A stretch of DNA of 26,731 nucleotides from a bacterium. GTDB lineage: Bacteria > Thermosulfidibacterota > Thermosulfidibacteria > Thermosulfidibacterales > Thermosulfidibacteraceae. Under the pieces are notes generated by a model that ran no database searches, was not told the origin of the DNA, and was given only the letters and a program-made list of their open reading frames with translations. Positions 15,890 through 23,305 of this stretch are shown piece by piece; the first letter of the stretch is position 1, and every line of letters begins with the position of its first letter. The position numbers and the translations under genes were made by a program. The DNA lies in NCBI GenBank assembly GCA_027022065.1, contig JALVZS010000124.1, positions 1 to 26,731 of the forward strand, given 5' to 3'.

Positions 15890-17259
15890 ATATGGAAAAA
15901 CTAAAAAAGTTACCGAAGGTTGACGGCATTCTCAAAAGAGAGGAGATTCAGAAACTCTGCAACACCTATCCCAGATGGGTGGTCGTTGAGGCCATAAGAA
16001 GGGTCATTGAGGAAAAGAGGAGGGAGCTTTTGAGTGGTGCGGATATAGCCGTTTCTGAGGATTCTGTGGCCTCTGAAGTGGTGAACAGAATAGAGGTTTT
16101 CGCCCAGCCTTCCCTGAGAAGGGTGATAAACGCCACAGGAGTTGTGCTTCATACCAATCTTGGTAGGGCTCCTCTGGCGAGGGAAGCAGTTTCCGCAATG
16201 GCCTCCGTTGCCATGAACTACTCCAATCTTGAGTACGATCTGTCCAAGGGAAAAAGGGGCCTCAGATACACACATGTGGTGGATCTGCTCAAAAAGATAA
16301 CGGGCTGCGAGTCTGCCTTGGTGGTTAACAACAACGCTGCTGCCGTTTTTCTTGTGCTCAACACTCTTGCCAGGGAAAGAGAGGTTATAGTCTCAAGGGG
16401 TGAGCTTATAGAGATCGGTGGTTCCTTCAGGATGCCCGATGTGATGACCTCGGCAGGCGCTATTTTAAGGGAGGTAGGAACCACCAACAAAACGAAGCTG
16501 TCGGACTATGAGAACGCCATAAATGAAAATACGGCTCTTATCTTGAGGGTGCATCCCAGCAACTACAGAATTGTGGGGTTTACAGAGCGTCCCTCTTTGA
16601 AGGATCTCGTGGCCTTGGGAAAAAAATACAGTGTTCCCGTTTACGAGGATCTGGGAAGTGGCCTTTTCGTGGATGTAAGAAGCTTCGGCCTTCCCTACGA
16701 GCCCACAGTTCAGGAATCTTTGAAAGCAGGAGTGGACCTCGTTTCCTTTAGCGGAGACAAGCTGCTAGGAGGGGCACAGGCGGGAATAATCCTTGGAAGG
16801 GCCGATCTTGTGGAGAGGATAAGGAAGAATCCCATAAACAGGGTTTTAAGAATAGATAAGCTTACTTTAGCGGCCCTTGAGGCTACATTGAGGCTGTATC
16901 TTGGAAATGATCTCAAGAAGATACCGGTGGTTGCTCTTTTGTCTCAGACAGAAGAGGAGCTTAAAAGTAGGGCCGAGCGGGTAAAGGCCCTTTTGGAGGA
17001 GAGGCTGCCTAACTGGAGTTTTGATCTGGTTAGGGATACATCTGCGGTAGGAGGCGGTGCCCTTCCCGAAGCCAAGCTTCCTACCTGGTGTGTGGCTATA
17101 GAGGGAGATTGTCTTGAGGTGGAGAGGAGGTTGAGAACCATACCGAAGGTGCCCGTTATAGGGAGGATAAAGGAAGACAGGGTACTTCTTGATATGAGAA
17201 CGGTTAGAGAGGAGGAGGTTGAACTTCTCGTGGAGATGGTGGAGAGGGCCTTGAGATGA
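15886..17259 (+). CDS. selA: L-seryl-tRNA(Sec) selenium transferase SelA
   Basis: SelA is a PLP enzyme that converts seryl-tRNA(Sec) to selenocysteyl-tRNA(Sec) using selenophosphate. The 457-residue protein carries the family blocks RRVINATGVVLHTNLGRAPL, VVNNNAAAVFL and VGTTNKTKLSDYE. The PLP-binding Lys292 sits in SFSGDKLLGGAQAG. ATG 15886 overlaps the toxin stop, and ATG 15892 two codons later is equally possible. No strong ribosome site is visible apart from purines within the toxin end, so coupled translation from mazF is likely. It overlaps selB as ATGA (17256-17259). With selB it shows that the organism decodes UGA as selenocysteine; selC and selD are not in the window. Confidence 0.97.
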   Translation: MNMEKLKKLPKVDGILKREEIQKLCNTYPRWVVVEAIRRVIEEKRRELLSGADIAVSEDSVASEVVNRIEVFAQPSLRRVINATGVVLHTNLGRAPLAREAVSAMASVAMNYSNLEYDLSKGKRGLRYTHVVDLLKKITGCESALVVNNNAAAVFLVLNTLAREREVIVSRGELIEIGGSFRMPDVMTSAGAILREVGTTNKTKLSDYENAINENTALILRVHPSNYRIVGFTERPSLKDLVALGKKYSVPVYEDLGSGLFVDVRSFGLPYEPTVQESLKAGVDLVSFSGDKLLGGAQAGIILGRADLVERIRKNPINRVLRIDKLTLAALEATLRLYLGNDLKKIPVVALLSQTEEELKSRAERVKALLEERLPNWSFDLVRDTSAVGGGALPEAKLPTWCVAIEGDCLEVERRLRTIPKVPVIGRIKEDRVLLDMRTVREEEVELLVEMVERALR

Positions 17260-19124
17260 AGTATGTGATTGTGGGAACTGCAGGCCACATAGACCACGGA
17301 AAAACCGCACTGGTAAAGGCGATAACAGGCATAGATACCGACAGGCTTCCCGAAGAGAAGAAGAGGGGGATTACTATAGACATAGGATTTGCCCACTGGA
17401 AGCTTTCCGAGGATCTAGCCCTCAGTTTCATTGATGTTCCCGGACATGAAAGGCTCGTAAAGAACATGATAGCGGGAGCCTGCGGAATAGATATGGTTCT
17501 TCTCGTGGTTGCGGCAGATGAGGGTGTAATGCCGCAGACCGTGGAGCATCTTAATATATGCCGCATACTTGGGATAAAGCACTGTATTGTGGCTTTGAAC
17601 AAAGCGGACAAGGTGGACGAGACCACCCTTGAGCTTGCTCTGGAGGATGTTAGGGACTTTTTGGCAAAAACTCCCTATGCTTCTGCTCCCATAGTTCCCG
17701 TTTCCGCAAAGACCGGCTTTAACATCAATGCTCTTGTGGATGCCATAAGGGATGTAGCACTTAAGGTTGAACCTAGAAGCTCTATAGGTCCCTTCAGGCT
17801 TCCGGTTGACAGGGTCTTTACGGTTAAGGGTTTCGGCACCGTCGTTACAGGCACGGTCTTTTCCGGAAAGGTGAGCGTGGGAGATACCGTGGAGGTGCTT
17901 CCCGTTGGCAAGAGGGCAAAGGTGAGAAACATTCAGGTGAGGGGTGAGAATGTTGACTCATCCCATGTGGGCTTAAGGACCGCTTTAAACCTCCACGGTG
18001 TTGAGAAGGACGAGCTTGAAAGGGGCGTTGTCGTTGCGAGTCCCGACGCCTTCAGCCCTTCCACAATGTTGGATGTTAAGCTTTTCCTGCTGGAGGATGC
18101 AAGGCCTCTTGCGGATCTTGCTCCCGTTAGGGTCCACGTAGCCACAAAGGAGGCTACGGGAAGGGCGAAGCTTCTGGATAGGAAGGAGCTTCTTCCGGGG
18201 GAGGAGTGCTACTGCCGTATCCACCTTGACGAGGAGGTTGTGGCGGTAAACGGCGAGGCTTTTGTTCTGAGGAGCTACTCTCCCGTGTTCACCATCGGAG
18301 GTGGCGTTATACTGGATGCCTGTCCCTCTGGGAAGAGGATCAAGCGCTCTCAGCTGGCAGAAAGGCTGAAGGCTCTTGAGGGCGAGGATGACAGGGAGAG
18401 GATTTCTCTCTTTTTAAAGTGGGCTTCAAAGGGGCTCACAAGGGATGAGCTGAAGAGAAAGTGTATAGATCCCTGGAAGGTGGATGAGGTTTTGGAATCC
18501 CTCTTATCTGAAGGGCTTGCCGTAAAGGCCGGGCCTTTATACATGCACAGGGATACCGCAAAATCCTTTGTGGAGAGAATAGAGGAGCTTGTCAAGGACG
18601 AGCTGGAAAAGGATAAGCTCAAGGGTTATGTTGGTGTTACTGAAATTTCCCATAAGGTTTCTCTGTCGGATGAGGCTGTTGCCGCTTTAGCTGCTCTTTC
18701 GGAGAGGCTTGAGGTTTCTTCTAAGGGTATAAGGCTTAAGGGGCAGAGGGAGCTGGATGAGGAAAGCAGAAGGCTTGTAGGCTCCTTTGAAAGGCTTCTT
18801 ATCAACTACGGGCTGAAGCCTCCCAATCTGGACAGACTTTTTGAGGAGGCGAGAATACCGCCCAAGGACAGGGGCAGGGTCTTGAAGTATTTAACCGAGC
18901 AGAACAGGGTGATCAGGGTCAGCACGGACATCGTTCTTCACAAGAAGTGGGCGGATCACATGGTTTCCAAGGTGAACGCCTTTTTTGACAGAAAAAAGGA
19001 GCTTTCCGTTGGCGAGTTTAAGGACATGCTGGGCATAAGTAGGAAGTATGCTATTCCCTATTTGGAGTTTTTAGATAAAATAGGGATTACGAAAAGGGTA
19101 GGCAATATAAGGACGAAGAGGTGA
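17256..19124 (+). CDS. selB: Selenocysteine-specific translation elongation factor SelB
   Basis: SelB delivers selenocysteyl-tRNA to ribosomes at UGA codons marked by a SECIS RNA hairpin. The G domain at the N-terminus has GHIDHGKT (10-17), the GITIDIGFA effector segment, DVPGHE and NKAD. Beta-barrel domains follow, including VFTVKGFGTVVTGTVFSGKV. The last 250 or so residues form the winged-helix repeats that bind SECIS RNA, ending in EFKDMLGISRKYAIPYLEFL and KRVGN. At 622 residues the protein matches standard bacterial SelB (E. coli 614). It overlaps selA by 4 bp and is followed after 4 bp by a LysR regulator. Confidence 0.97.
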   Translation: MKYVIVGTAGHIDHGKTALVKAITGIDTDRLPEEKKRGITIDIGFAHWKLSEDLALSFIDVPGHERLVKNMIAGACGIDMVLLVVAADEGVMPQTVEHLNICRILGIKHCIVALNKADKVDETTLELALEDVRDFLAKTPYASAPIVPVSAKTGFNINALVDAIRDVALKVEPRSSIGPFRLPVDRVFTVKGFGTVVTGTVFSGKVSVGDTVEVLPVGKRAKVRNIQVRGENVDSSHVGLRTALNLHGVEKDELERGVVVASPDAFSPSTMLDVKLFLLEDARPLADLAPVRVHVATKEATGRAKLLDRKELLPGEECYCRIHLDEEVVAVNGEAFVLRSYSPVFTIGGGVILDACPSGKRIKRSQLAERLKALEGEDDRERISLFLKWASKGLTRDELKRKCIDPWKVDEVLESLLSEGLAVKAGPLYMHRDTAKSFVERIEELVKDELEKDKLKGYVGVTEISHKVSLSDEAVAALAALSERLEVSSKGIRLKGQRELDEESRRLVGSFERLLINYGLKPPNLDRLFEEARIPPKDRGRVLKYLTEQNRVIRVSTDIVLHKKWADHMVSKVNAFFDRKKELSVGEFKDMLGISRKYAIPYLEFLDKIGITKRVGNIRTKR

Positions 19125-19128
19125 GATT

Positions 19129-20025
19129 ATGGAGCTAAGGCATATAGAGGTGTTTGTGGCAATAGCGAGGGAGAAGAGCTTCACCAAGGCAGCGGAGGTT
19201 TTGGGGATATCCCAGCCCACGGTGAGCCTCCACCTTCAGAGCCTTGAGAAGGAGCTGAGGGTAAAGCTCTTTGACAGGGAGGGAAAAAGCATCTCCCTCA
19301 CTCCTGCGGGCAAGGTTTTTCTAGAGTATGCGGTAGAGATGGTTCAGCTTAAGCAGAAGGCCATACTCGCCCTGAAGCGCTTTCTCGGAAGCGTTGAGGG
19401 GACCTTTACCATAGGGGCAAGCACCGTTCCAGGGGAATACATACTTCCCAGATTGCTTCCTGAGTTTCTCAAGCAGTATCCCAAAACCAGGTTTAGAATA
19501 CAGGTTTTGGACTCTTCTGAAATAGCCGCCCGCATAGCCGAGGGTATCTTTGAGATGGGAGTGGTGGGAGATAGAATTGAGGACGACAGGCTTAAGTATA
19601 TAGATCTTTGCTCTGATGAGGTAGTGGTGATCACCTATCCCGATTTTCCCAAGGACAAAATATCCTTGGAAGAGCTTACCAAGGTTACCTTGGTATTTAG
19701 AGAGGCGGGATCTGGTACAAGGAGAACCTTTGAGAGGGCTCTTGTGGAGAAGGGAATAGATGCTTCCTCCTTGAATATAGTTAGTGAGGTAGGAAGCACC
19801 ACGGCGGTTAAAGAGGCGGTTAAAAGGGGGCTGGGGTGCGGCGTTGTTTCCAAGATTTCGGTGGTGGAAGAGCTGGAGAGGGGAGAGCTGAAGATTCTTA
19901 GTGTGAACGGGCTGAAGGTGGAGAGGAACTTCTGTGCGGTGGTTAAGGCGGGAAGAACGCTTTCACCTGCTATAGAGATCTTCATTGAGTTCCTGAAGAA
20001 GCAGAGCAAGCAGCTCTGCGTTTAG
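19129..20025 (+). CDS. LysR-family regulator of the selenium-metabolism-associated type
   Basis: This is a 298-residue LysR-type transcription factor. The winged HTH occupies about residues 1-60 (MELRHIEVFVAIAREKSFTK, then ISQPTVSLHLQSLEKEL and GKSISLTPAG). The rest is a CysB-like periplasmic-binding-type effector domain with GASTVPGEYILPRLLPEF. It starts at ATG 19129, with GAGGTGA across the selB stop as ribosome site. LysR proteins of this type are repeatedly found with selAB and other selenium genes, so I infer it senses selenium or sulfur status; its ligand and targets are unknown. The gene ends 4 bp inside the convergent membrane-protein gene. Alternative: a general CysB/CbbR-like regulator. 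Confidence 0.88.
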   Translation: MELRHIEVFVAIAREKSFTKAAEVLGISQPTVSLHLQSLEKELRVKLFDREGKSISLTPAGKVFLEYAVEMVQLKQKAILALKRFLGSVEGTFTIGASTVPGEYILPRLLPEFLKQYPKTRFRIQVLDSSEIAARIAEGIFEMGVVGDRIEDDRLKYIDLCSDEVVVITYPDFPKDKISLEELTKVTLVFREAGSGTRRTFERALVEKGIDASSLNIVSEVGSTTAVKEAVKRGLGCGVVSKISVVEELERGELKILSVNGLKVERNFCAVVKAGRTLSPAIEIFIEFLKKQSKQLCV

Positions 20026-20912
20026 TCCCTCCTTGCCCTGAGCAGCAGAAAGGGAAGCCCTGTTGCGATGGAAAACGCCAGAAGGCACAGGTGGAATGTA
20101 AGTCCCGTTGTGAAAGCGATTTCTCTTGGAAATCCCAGAAGCATGTAGGCTCCTGCCCATCCCGTTTCAAAGCTGCCTATACCTCCTATGCTGTGCAGGG
20201 GAAGCACAGTGGTTAGTTCGGCGAAGCTCACGCCGAATACCGCTTCCCAGAAGCTTGTACTGTATCTCAAGGACTCAAGGATGGCCTTTGTCAGAAGGTA
20301 AAAGGCGTAAAACTTTACGGCCCACACGGCAAGGGAAACTGCCATTATTTTGGGAGTATTTTTTACTTCTTCCTTTATGTTCCTTATAAACTCCTCCACG
20401 AAAGTCCTGACTCTTTCAGGCAGAACCCTTTTCGCCTTCATTCCCAGAACCATAAACAGTGCCAGAAGGGCAAAAACAACTGCAATCAGCATCCACGTTA
20501 GACTTAGCACTCCCTTTGATACGGTTACATATATAAGAGATGCGGATATGAAAAGTGCTATGCAGAGCATATCGGCAACACGCGCGCTGAAGAGAATAGA
20601 GGACAGCCTTGCCTTGGAGTGGTTTTTAAGCAGGTAAAGGAAACTCAACTCTCCCGTCCTTGCGGGATACACATTGTTTGACAAAGTATGAACGGCCACT
20701 ACAGAAAATAGCGTGGGTATGCTTTCATCAACTCCCATTATCCTCCATCTGACTGCTCTCGCCAGAAAGCTCAGTATGTAGAAAAGATAAGCTTCCAAGA
20801 TGGTGCTGATGGATGCCTTTTTGAAGAAGAGTTTTATCTCCGATAGATCAATGTTGGCTATAACGATAACCACCAGGAGAAGGGTAAGAAGCGGAAAAAT
20901 ATACCTCTTCAA
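20022..20912 (-). CDS. UPF0104 / lysylphosphatidylglycerol-synthase-type membrane protein
   Basis: This is an integral membrane protein of 296 residues with about seven to eight hydrophobic segments. It belongs to the LPG_synthase_TM (PF03706/UPF0104) group: it has FYILSFLARAVRWRIMG, NNVYPARTGELSFLYLLK and the late HSIGGIGSFETGWAGAY block. It has only the membrane domain and lacks the cytosolic lysyl-transferase domain of MprF, so amino-acid transfer to lipids is not expected. Stand-alone members are thought to be flippases or partners of glycosyltransferases. It overlaps the upstream family 2 glycosyltransferase gene by 4 bp, which supports a joint role in moving or modifying a glycolipid. 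Confidence 0.85.
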   Translation of the reverse strand: MKRYIFPLLTLLLVVIVIANIDLSEIKLFFKKASISTILEAYLFYILSFLARAVRWRIMGVDESIPTLFSVVAVHTLSNNVYPARTGELSFLYLLKNHSKARLSSILFSARVADMLCIALFISASLIYVTVSKGVLSLTWMLIAVVFALLALFMVLGMKAKRVLPERVRTFVEEFIRNIKEEVKNTPKIMAVSLAVWAVKFYAFYLLTKAILESLRYSTSFWEAVFGVSFAELTTVLPLHSIGGIGSFETGWAGAYMLLGFPREIAFTTGLTFHLCLLAFSIATGLPFLLLRARRD

Positions 20913-21850
20913 GCCTTCCTCACGATGCTTCTCACGTAGTAAGGGGTTTTGTTCTCGGACTCAAAGTACACCCTCACTATGAGCTCTCCCAGGATTCCCA
21001 GACAGATGAGCTGCAGACCCGCAAGCATAAAGACAGAGGATATATAAAGTAAGGGCCTGTGTCCGATAGGTGCTCCCGTAAGTATCTTATAAAAAATGAG
21101 GTAGAAAAAGGGAACACCACCGAGAAGCATGAGGACGCTTCCTATTCCTCCGAACACCCTCATGGGCTTTGCCTTGTAGAAGAGCAGAAACTTGATGACT
21201 ATGAGATCCAAAAGCACTTTAAAGACCCTTGTCAGTCCGTACTTGCTCCTTCCAGCAACTCTGGGCCTGTGGTTTACAGGGATTTCCGCTATTCTGCATC
21301 CAAGCTCTGAAGCCAAAGCGGGGATGAACCTGTGCTGCTCTCCGTAGAGCTTTAGTTCTTTTATAATATCTGCCCTGTAGGCCTTTAATGTGCAGCCGTA
21401 ATCGTGAAGCTTAACTCCGGTCAACCTAGATATGAGCCAGTTTGCCACCTGCGACGGAAACACCCTGGTGAAGTAGGGATCCTTTCTGTCCTTTCTCCAT
21501 CCGCTGACTATGTCGTATCCCTCCTCAAGCTTTTTGATGAGCCTGGGGATGTCTTTTGGATCGTTCTGTCTGTCTCCATCCATGGTCACGATGATATCGC
21601 CTCTTGCGTGGTGAAACCCAGCGCTCATTGCGGCGGTCTGACCAAAATTTCTCCTTAAGTGAATCACGGTAACCTTTTCGTCCTGTTGGGCTATGCTGTC
21701 CAGAACCTCTCCTGAGCCGTCGGTGGAGCCGTCATCAACAAAAATTATCTCATAGTCGGTTCCCATGCCTTCAAGAACGCTTTTGGTTTCCCTGTAGAGC
21801 TCAGGCAGGTTCTCTCTCTCATTGTATACAGGTATAACTACGGAAATCAT
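20909..21850 (-). CDS. Polyprenyl-phosphate family 2 glycosyltransferase (DPM1/GtrB/ArnC-like)
   Basis: This membrane-anchored GT2 enzyme probably transfers a sugar from a nucleotide donor to a polyprenyl phosphate carrier on the cytoplasmic side. The 313-residue protein starts MISVVIPVYNERENLPELYR. It shows DDGSTDGS and the donor-metal motif in MDGDRQNDP, then HDYGCTLKAYR and RVAGRSKYGLTR, the usual acceptor-side blocks of GtrB-like enzymes. Two C-terminal membrane helices follow (about 232-256 and 266-292). Its partner downstream is the UPF0104 membrane protein. The promoter is not clear in the 56-bp gap upstream. The resulting lipid-linked sugar could serve surface polysaccharide or lipid A modification. 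Confidence 0.93.
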   Translation of the reverse strand: MISVVIPVYNERENLPELYRETKSVLEGMGTDYEIIFVDDGSTDGSGEVLDSIAQQDEKVTVIHLRRNFGQTAAMSAGFHHARGDIIVTMDGDRQNDPKDIPRLIKKLEEGYDIVSGWRKDRKDPYFTRVFPSQVANWLISRLTGVKLHDYGCTLKAYRADIIKELKLYGEQHRFIPALASELGCRIAEIPVNHRPRVAGRSKYGLTRVFKVLLDLIVIKFLLFYKAKPMRVFGGIGSVLMLLGGVPFFYLIFYKILTGAPIGHRPLLYISSVFMLAGLQLICLGILGELIVRVYFESENKTPYYVRSIVRKA

Positions 21851-21906
21851 GCTTTAGGGATTACCAACTGATTCATTGGCTTTCAAGCCCTTGGTATTTG
21901 CTGTGA

Positions 21907-22719
21907 CTATATTAAATCTTTCCAAATAGGAGATTCAAAAACGCTGTTGTTAGCTTCCTGTTCCATCCGTAAAAATAACTTCCAGGGCACGCTATAAGTG
22001 AGTACATTATTTGGTAACAATTTACGAATATTTTTTATCGCCGCAAGGTCTAATAATCCTAAAACTGCTTTAGGATTATCCGATCTGGCTTCTTTAAATA
22101 CGTAAGCTCCTATCATTTGACAAGCAGCACCTTGAGGAGTAACAGTTATATTTATTCCATCCGTAAATGAACCCACTAAAGTTATAAGGGCCGCAAGCTG
22201 TACTGGATTAACTGTAAAAATTACTGATTCTGGAATATCTTCTTCTACCAATTTAGCCAGTGGTTTTATGATTCTATATTTTTCGGGAAAGTCATAAATA
22301 GGCAGTTCTTGAGTCATCCACCTATACGCTTTTTCTTTTGAACAATGGAAGCGTTCTCCCTCAATGAATTTCCTACGCTCGTGAGGGGGTATCTTTTCCA
22401 CAATAGCTTTGTAGAGTTCCTTGTTATTTGCTGCAGATAATCCTTGCGAGAAGAACGCAGCAAAGAAATCATACCCGCCAAACTCTTCTTTCCCATAGCA
22501 ACTTCCAAATCCCAATCCTGCACAAGCGCCTGGACATCCATAAGTTTCGCGGTCAAAAACGACAGTCCTTCCTTCAGTAACAGCTTTGGCAAACATTGTC
22601 ATTATACAAAAATATCTTCCAGGGACAGCCTGTAAGGCATCCTCTGGCTTGTAATTGCTCCGAACAAGGACAACTGTTTCAAAATCTGGCTTTAATTTTT
22701 CAGCTACTTTGCTTTTCAC
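21907..22719 (-). CDS. DUF169-family protein, probably acquired
   Basis: The 270-residue protein resembles the DUF169 family, whose function is unknown. It is soluble with no signal peptide. A cysteine- and glycine-rich block, GCPGACAGLGFGSCYG, at residues 61-76 (Cys62, 66 and 74) and Cys126 in RFHCSKEK could bind a metal or heme. VTPQGAACQMI near the C-terminus is another conserved-looking piece. I place the start at GTG 22719 because AGGAGG lies 6 bases upstream; a longer frame from 22785 would begin in the -35 box of its promoter. The DNA is clearly more AT-rich than its neighbours and codon choice differs (more TTA, AAA, GAA), suggesting horizontal transfer. It appears monocistronic. Confidence 0.8.
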   Translation of the reverse strand: MKSKVAEKLKPDFETVVLVRSNYKPEDALQAVPGRYFCIMTMFAKAVTEGRTVVFDRETYGCPGACAGLGFGSCYGKEEFGGYDFFAAFFSQGLSAANNKELYKAIVEKIPPHERRKFIEGERFHCSKEKAYRWMTQELPIYDFPEKYRIIKPLAKLVEEDIPESVIFTVNPVQLAALITLVGSFTDGINITVTPQGAACQMIGAYVFKEARSDNPKAVLGLLDLAAIKNIRKLLPNNVLTYSVPWKLFLRMEQEANNSVFESPIWKDLI

Positions 22720-22756
22720 TATTAGCCTCCTGTAATCAAAAAGTGCTTTTGGAAAT

Positions 22757-22785
22757 ATAATATAAAATCCGCATTTCCTTGACAA
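22757..22785 (-). promoter_or_regulatory. Promoter of the DUF169 gene
   Basis: On the minus strand TTGTCA (22785-22780) and TATTAT (22762-22757) are spaced exactly 17 bp, each one mismatch from consensus. The expected transcript start near 22750 leaves a leader of about 30 nt with AGGAGG (22731-22726) before GTG 22719. This is the best-looking promoter in the window and it decides the DUF169 start codon. Confidence 0.7.
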
Positions 22786-22807
22786 ATCACGGTTCCTATC
22801 CTAGGGA
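22779..22807 (+). promoter_or_regulatory. Candidate yqeY promoter overlapping the divergent DUF169 promoter
   Basis: A perfect TTGACA at 22779-22784 shares five bases with the -35 box of the DUF169 promoter on the other strand. The 17-bp position (22802-22807) reads TAGGGA, a poor -10; TATCCT at 22797-22802 is too close. The divergent arrangement would make the two promoters compete for polymerase. Weak on the -10 side. Confidence 0.35.
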
Positions 22808-22846
22808 TGTTTCTGTAAAAACAGCGGGATTGGGAGGAGATGAAGG

Positions 22847-23293
22847 ATGGGACTTAAAGAGAAGATAATGGCAGACATGAAGGAGGCTATGAAGGCCAAG
22901 GATGCTGCTAAGGTTTCAACGCTTAGGCTTCTTCTTTCCGAGATCAAAAATAGAGAGATAGACAAAAGGGGAGAGCTTACCGACGATGAGGTGATAGCTG
23001 TTATACAGAAGGCGGTTAAACAGAGGAAGGAGTCTATAGAGCAGTACGAGAAGGCTGGAAGAAGCGAGCTTGTGGAGAAGGAGAAAAAGGAGCTGGAGAT
23101 ACTTGAGGCATACCTTCCACAGCCTCTTACAGAAGAGGAGCTTGACGCCCTCATAGATGAGACCATCAAAGAGGTGGGGGCTACATCAATAAAGGATATG
23201 GGCAAGGTGATGAAGGCCATCATGCCCAAGGTTAGGGGCAGAGCCGATGGCAAGCTCGTGAATCAAAAGGTGAGGGAGAAGCTGGGGGGATAG
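22847..23293 (+). CDS. yqeY: YqeY/GatB-YqeY domain protein
   Basis: The 148-residue, highly charged helical protein belongs to the YqeY family, which shares its fold with the tail domain of GatB/GatE amidotransferase subunits and may interact with tRNA. Its precise function is unknown. The N-terminal helices MGLKEKIMADMKEAMKAKD and KVSTLRLLLSEIKNREID are family hallmarks, as are YEKAGRSELVEKEKKEL, LEAYLPQPL and the C-terminal KDMGKVMKAIMPKVRGRADG. ATG 22847 is preceded by GGAGGAGA at 22833-22840. mutS2 begins 12 bp after its stop, so the two are probably co-transcribed. Confidence 0.93.
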   Translation: MGLKEKIMADMKEAMKAKDAAKVSTLRLLLSEIKNREIDKRGELTDDEVIAVIQKAVKQRKESIEQYEKAGRSELVEKEKKELEILEAYLPQPLTEEELDALIDETIKEVGATSIKDMGKVMKAIMPKVRGRADGKLVNQKVREKLGG

Positions 23294-23305
23294 TGTTTAA
23301 TCTTC

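Noticed and set aside
21851-21906. Terminator or riboswitch in the gap between the GT2 gene and the DUF169 gene
   Set aside because: Only very short inverted repeats (GGCTT/AAGCC with a 2-nt loop, CCAA/TTGG) are present, with no T tract.
22720-22785. A 22-residue N-terminal extension of the DUF169 protein
   Set aside because: The extended frame would start at the promoter -35 box and includes AGGAGG as codons; GTG 22719 is correctly spaced from that ribosome site.
22797-22823. Structured leader of yqeY (ATCC-TAG-GGAT and CTGT-AAAA-ACAG small hairpins)
   Set aside because: Both stems are 4 bp and could occur by chance; no known RNA motif fits.
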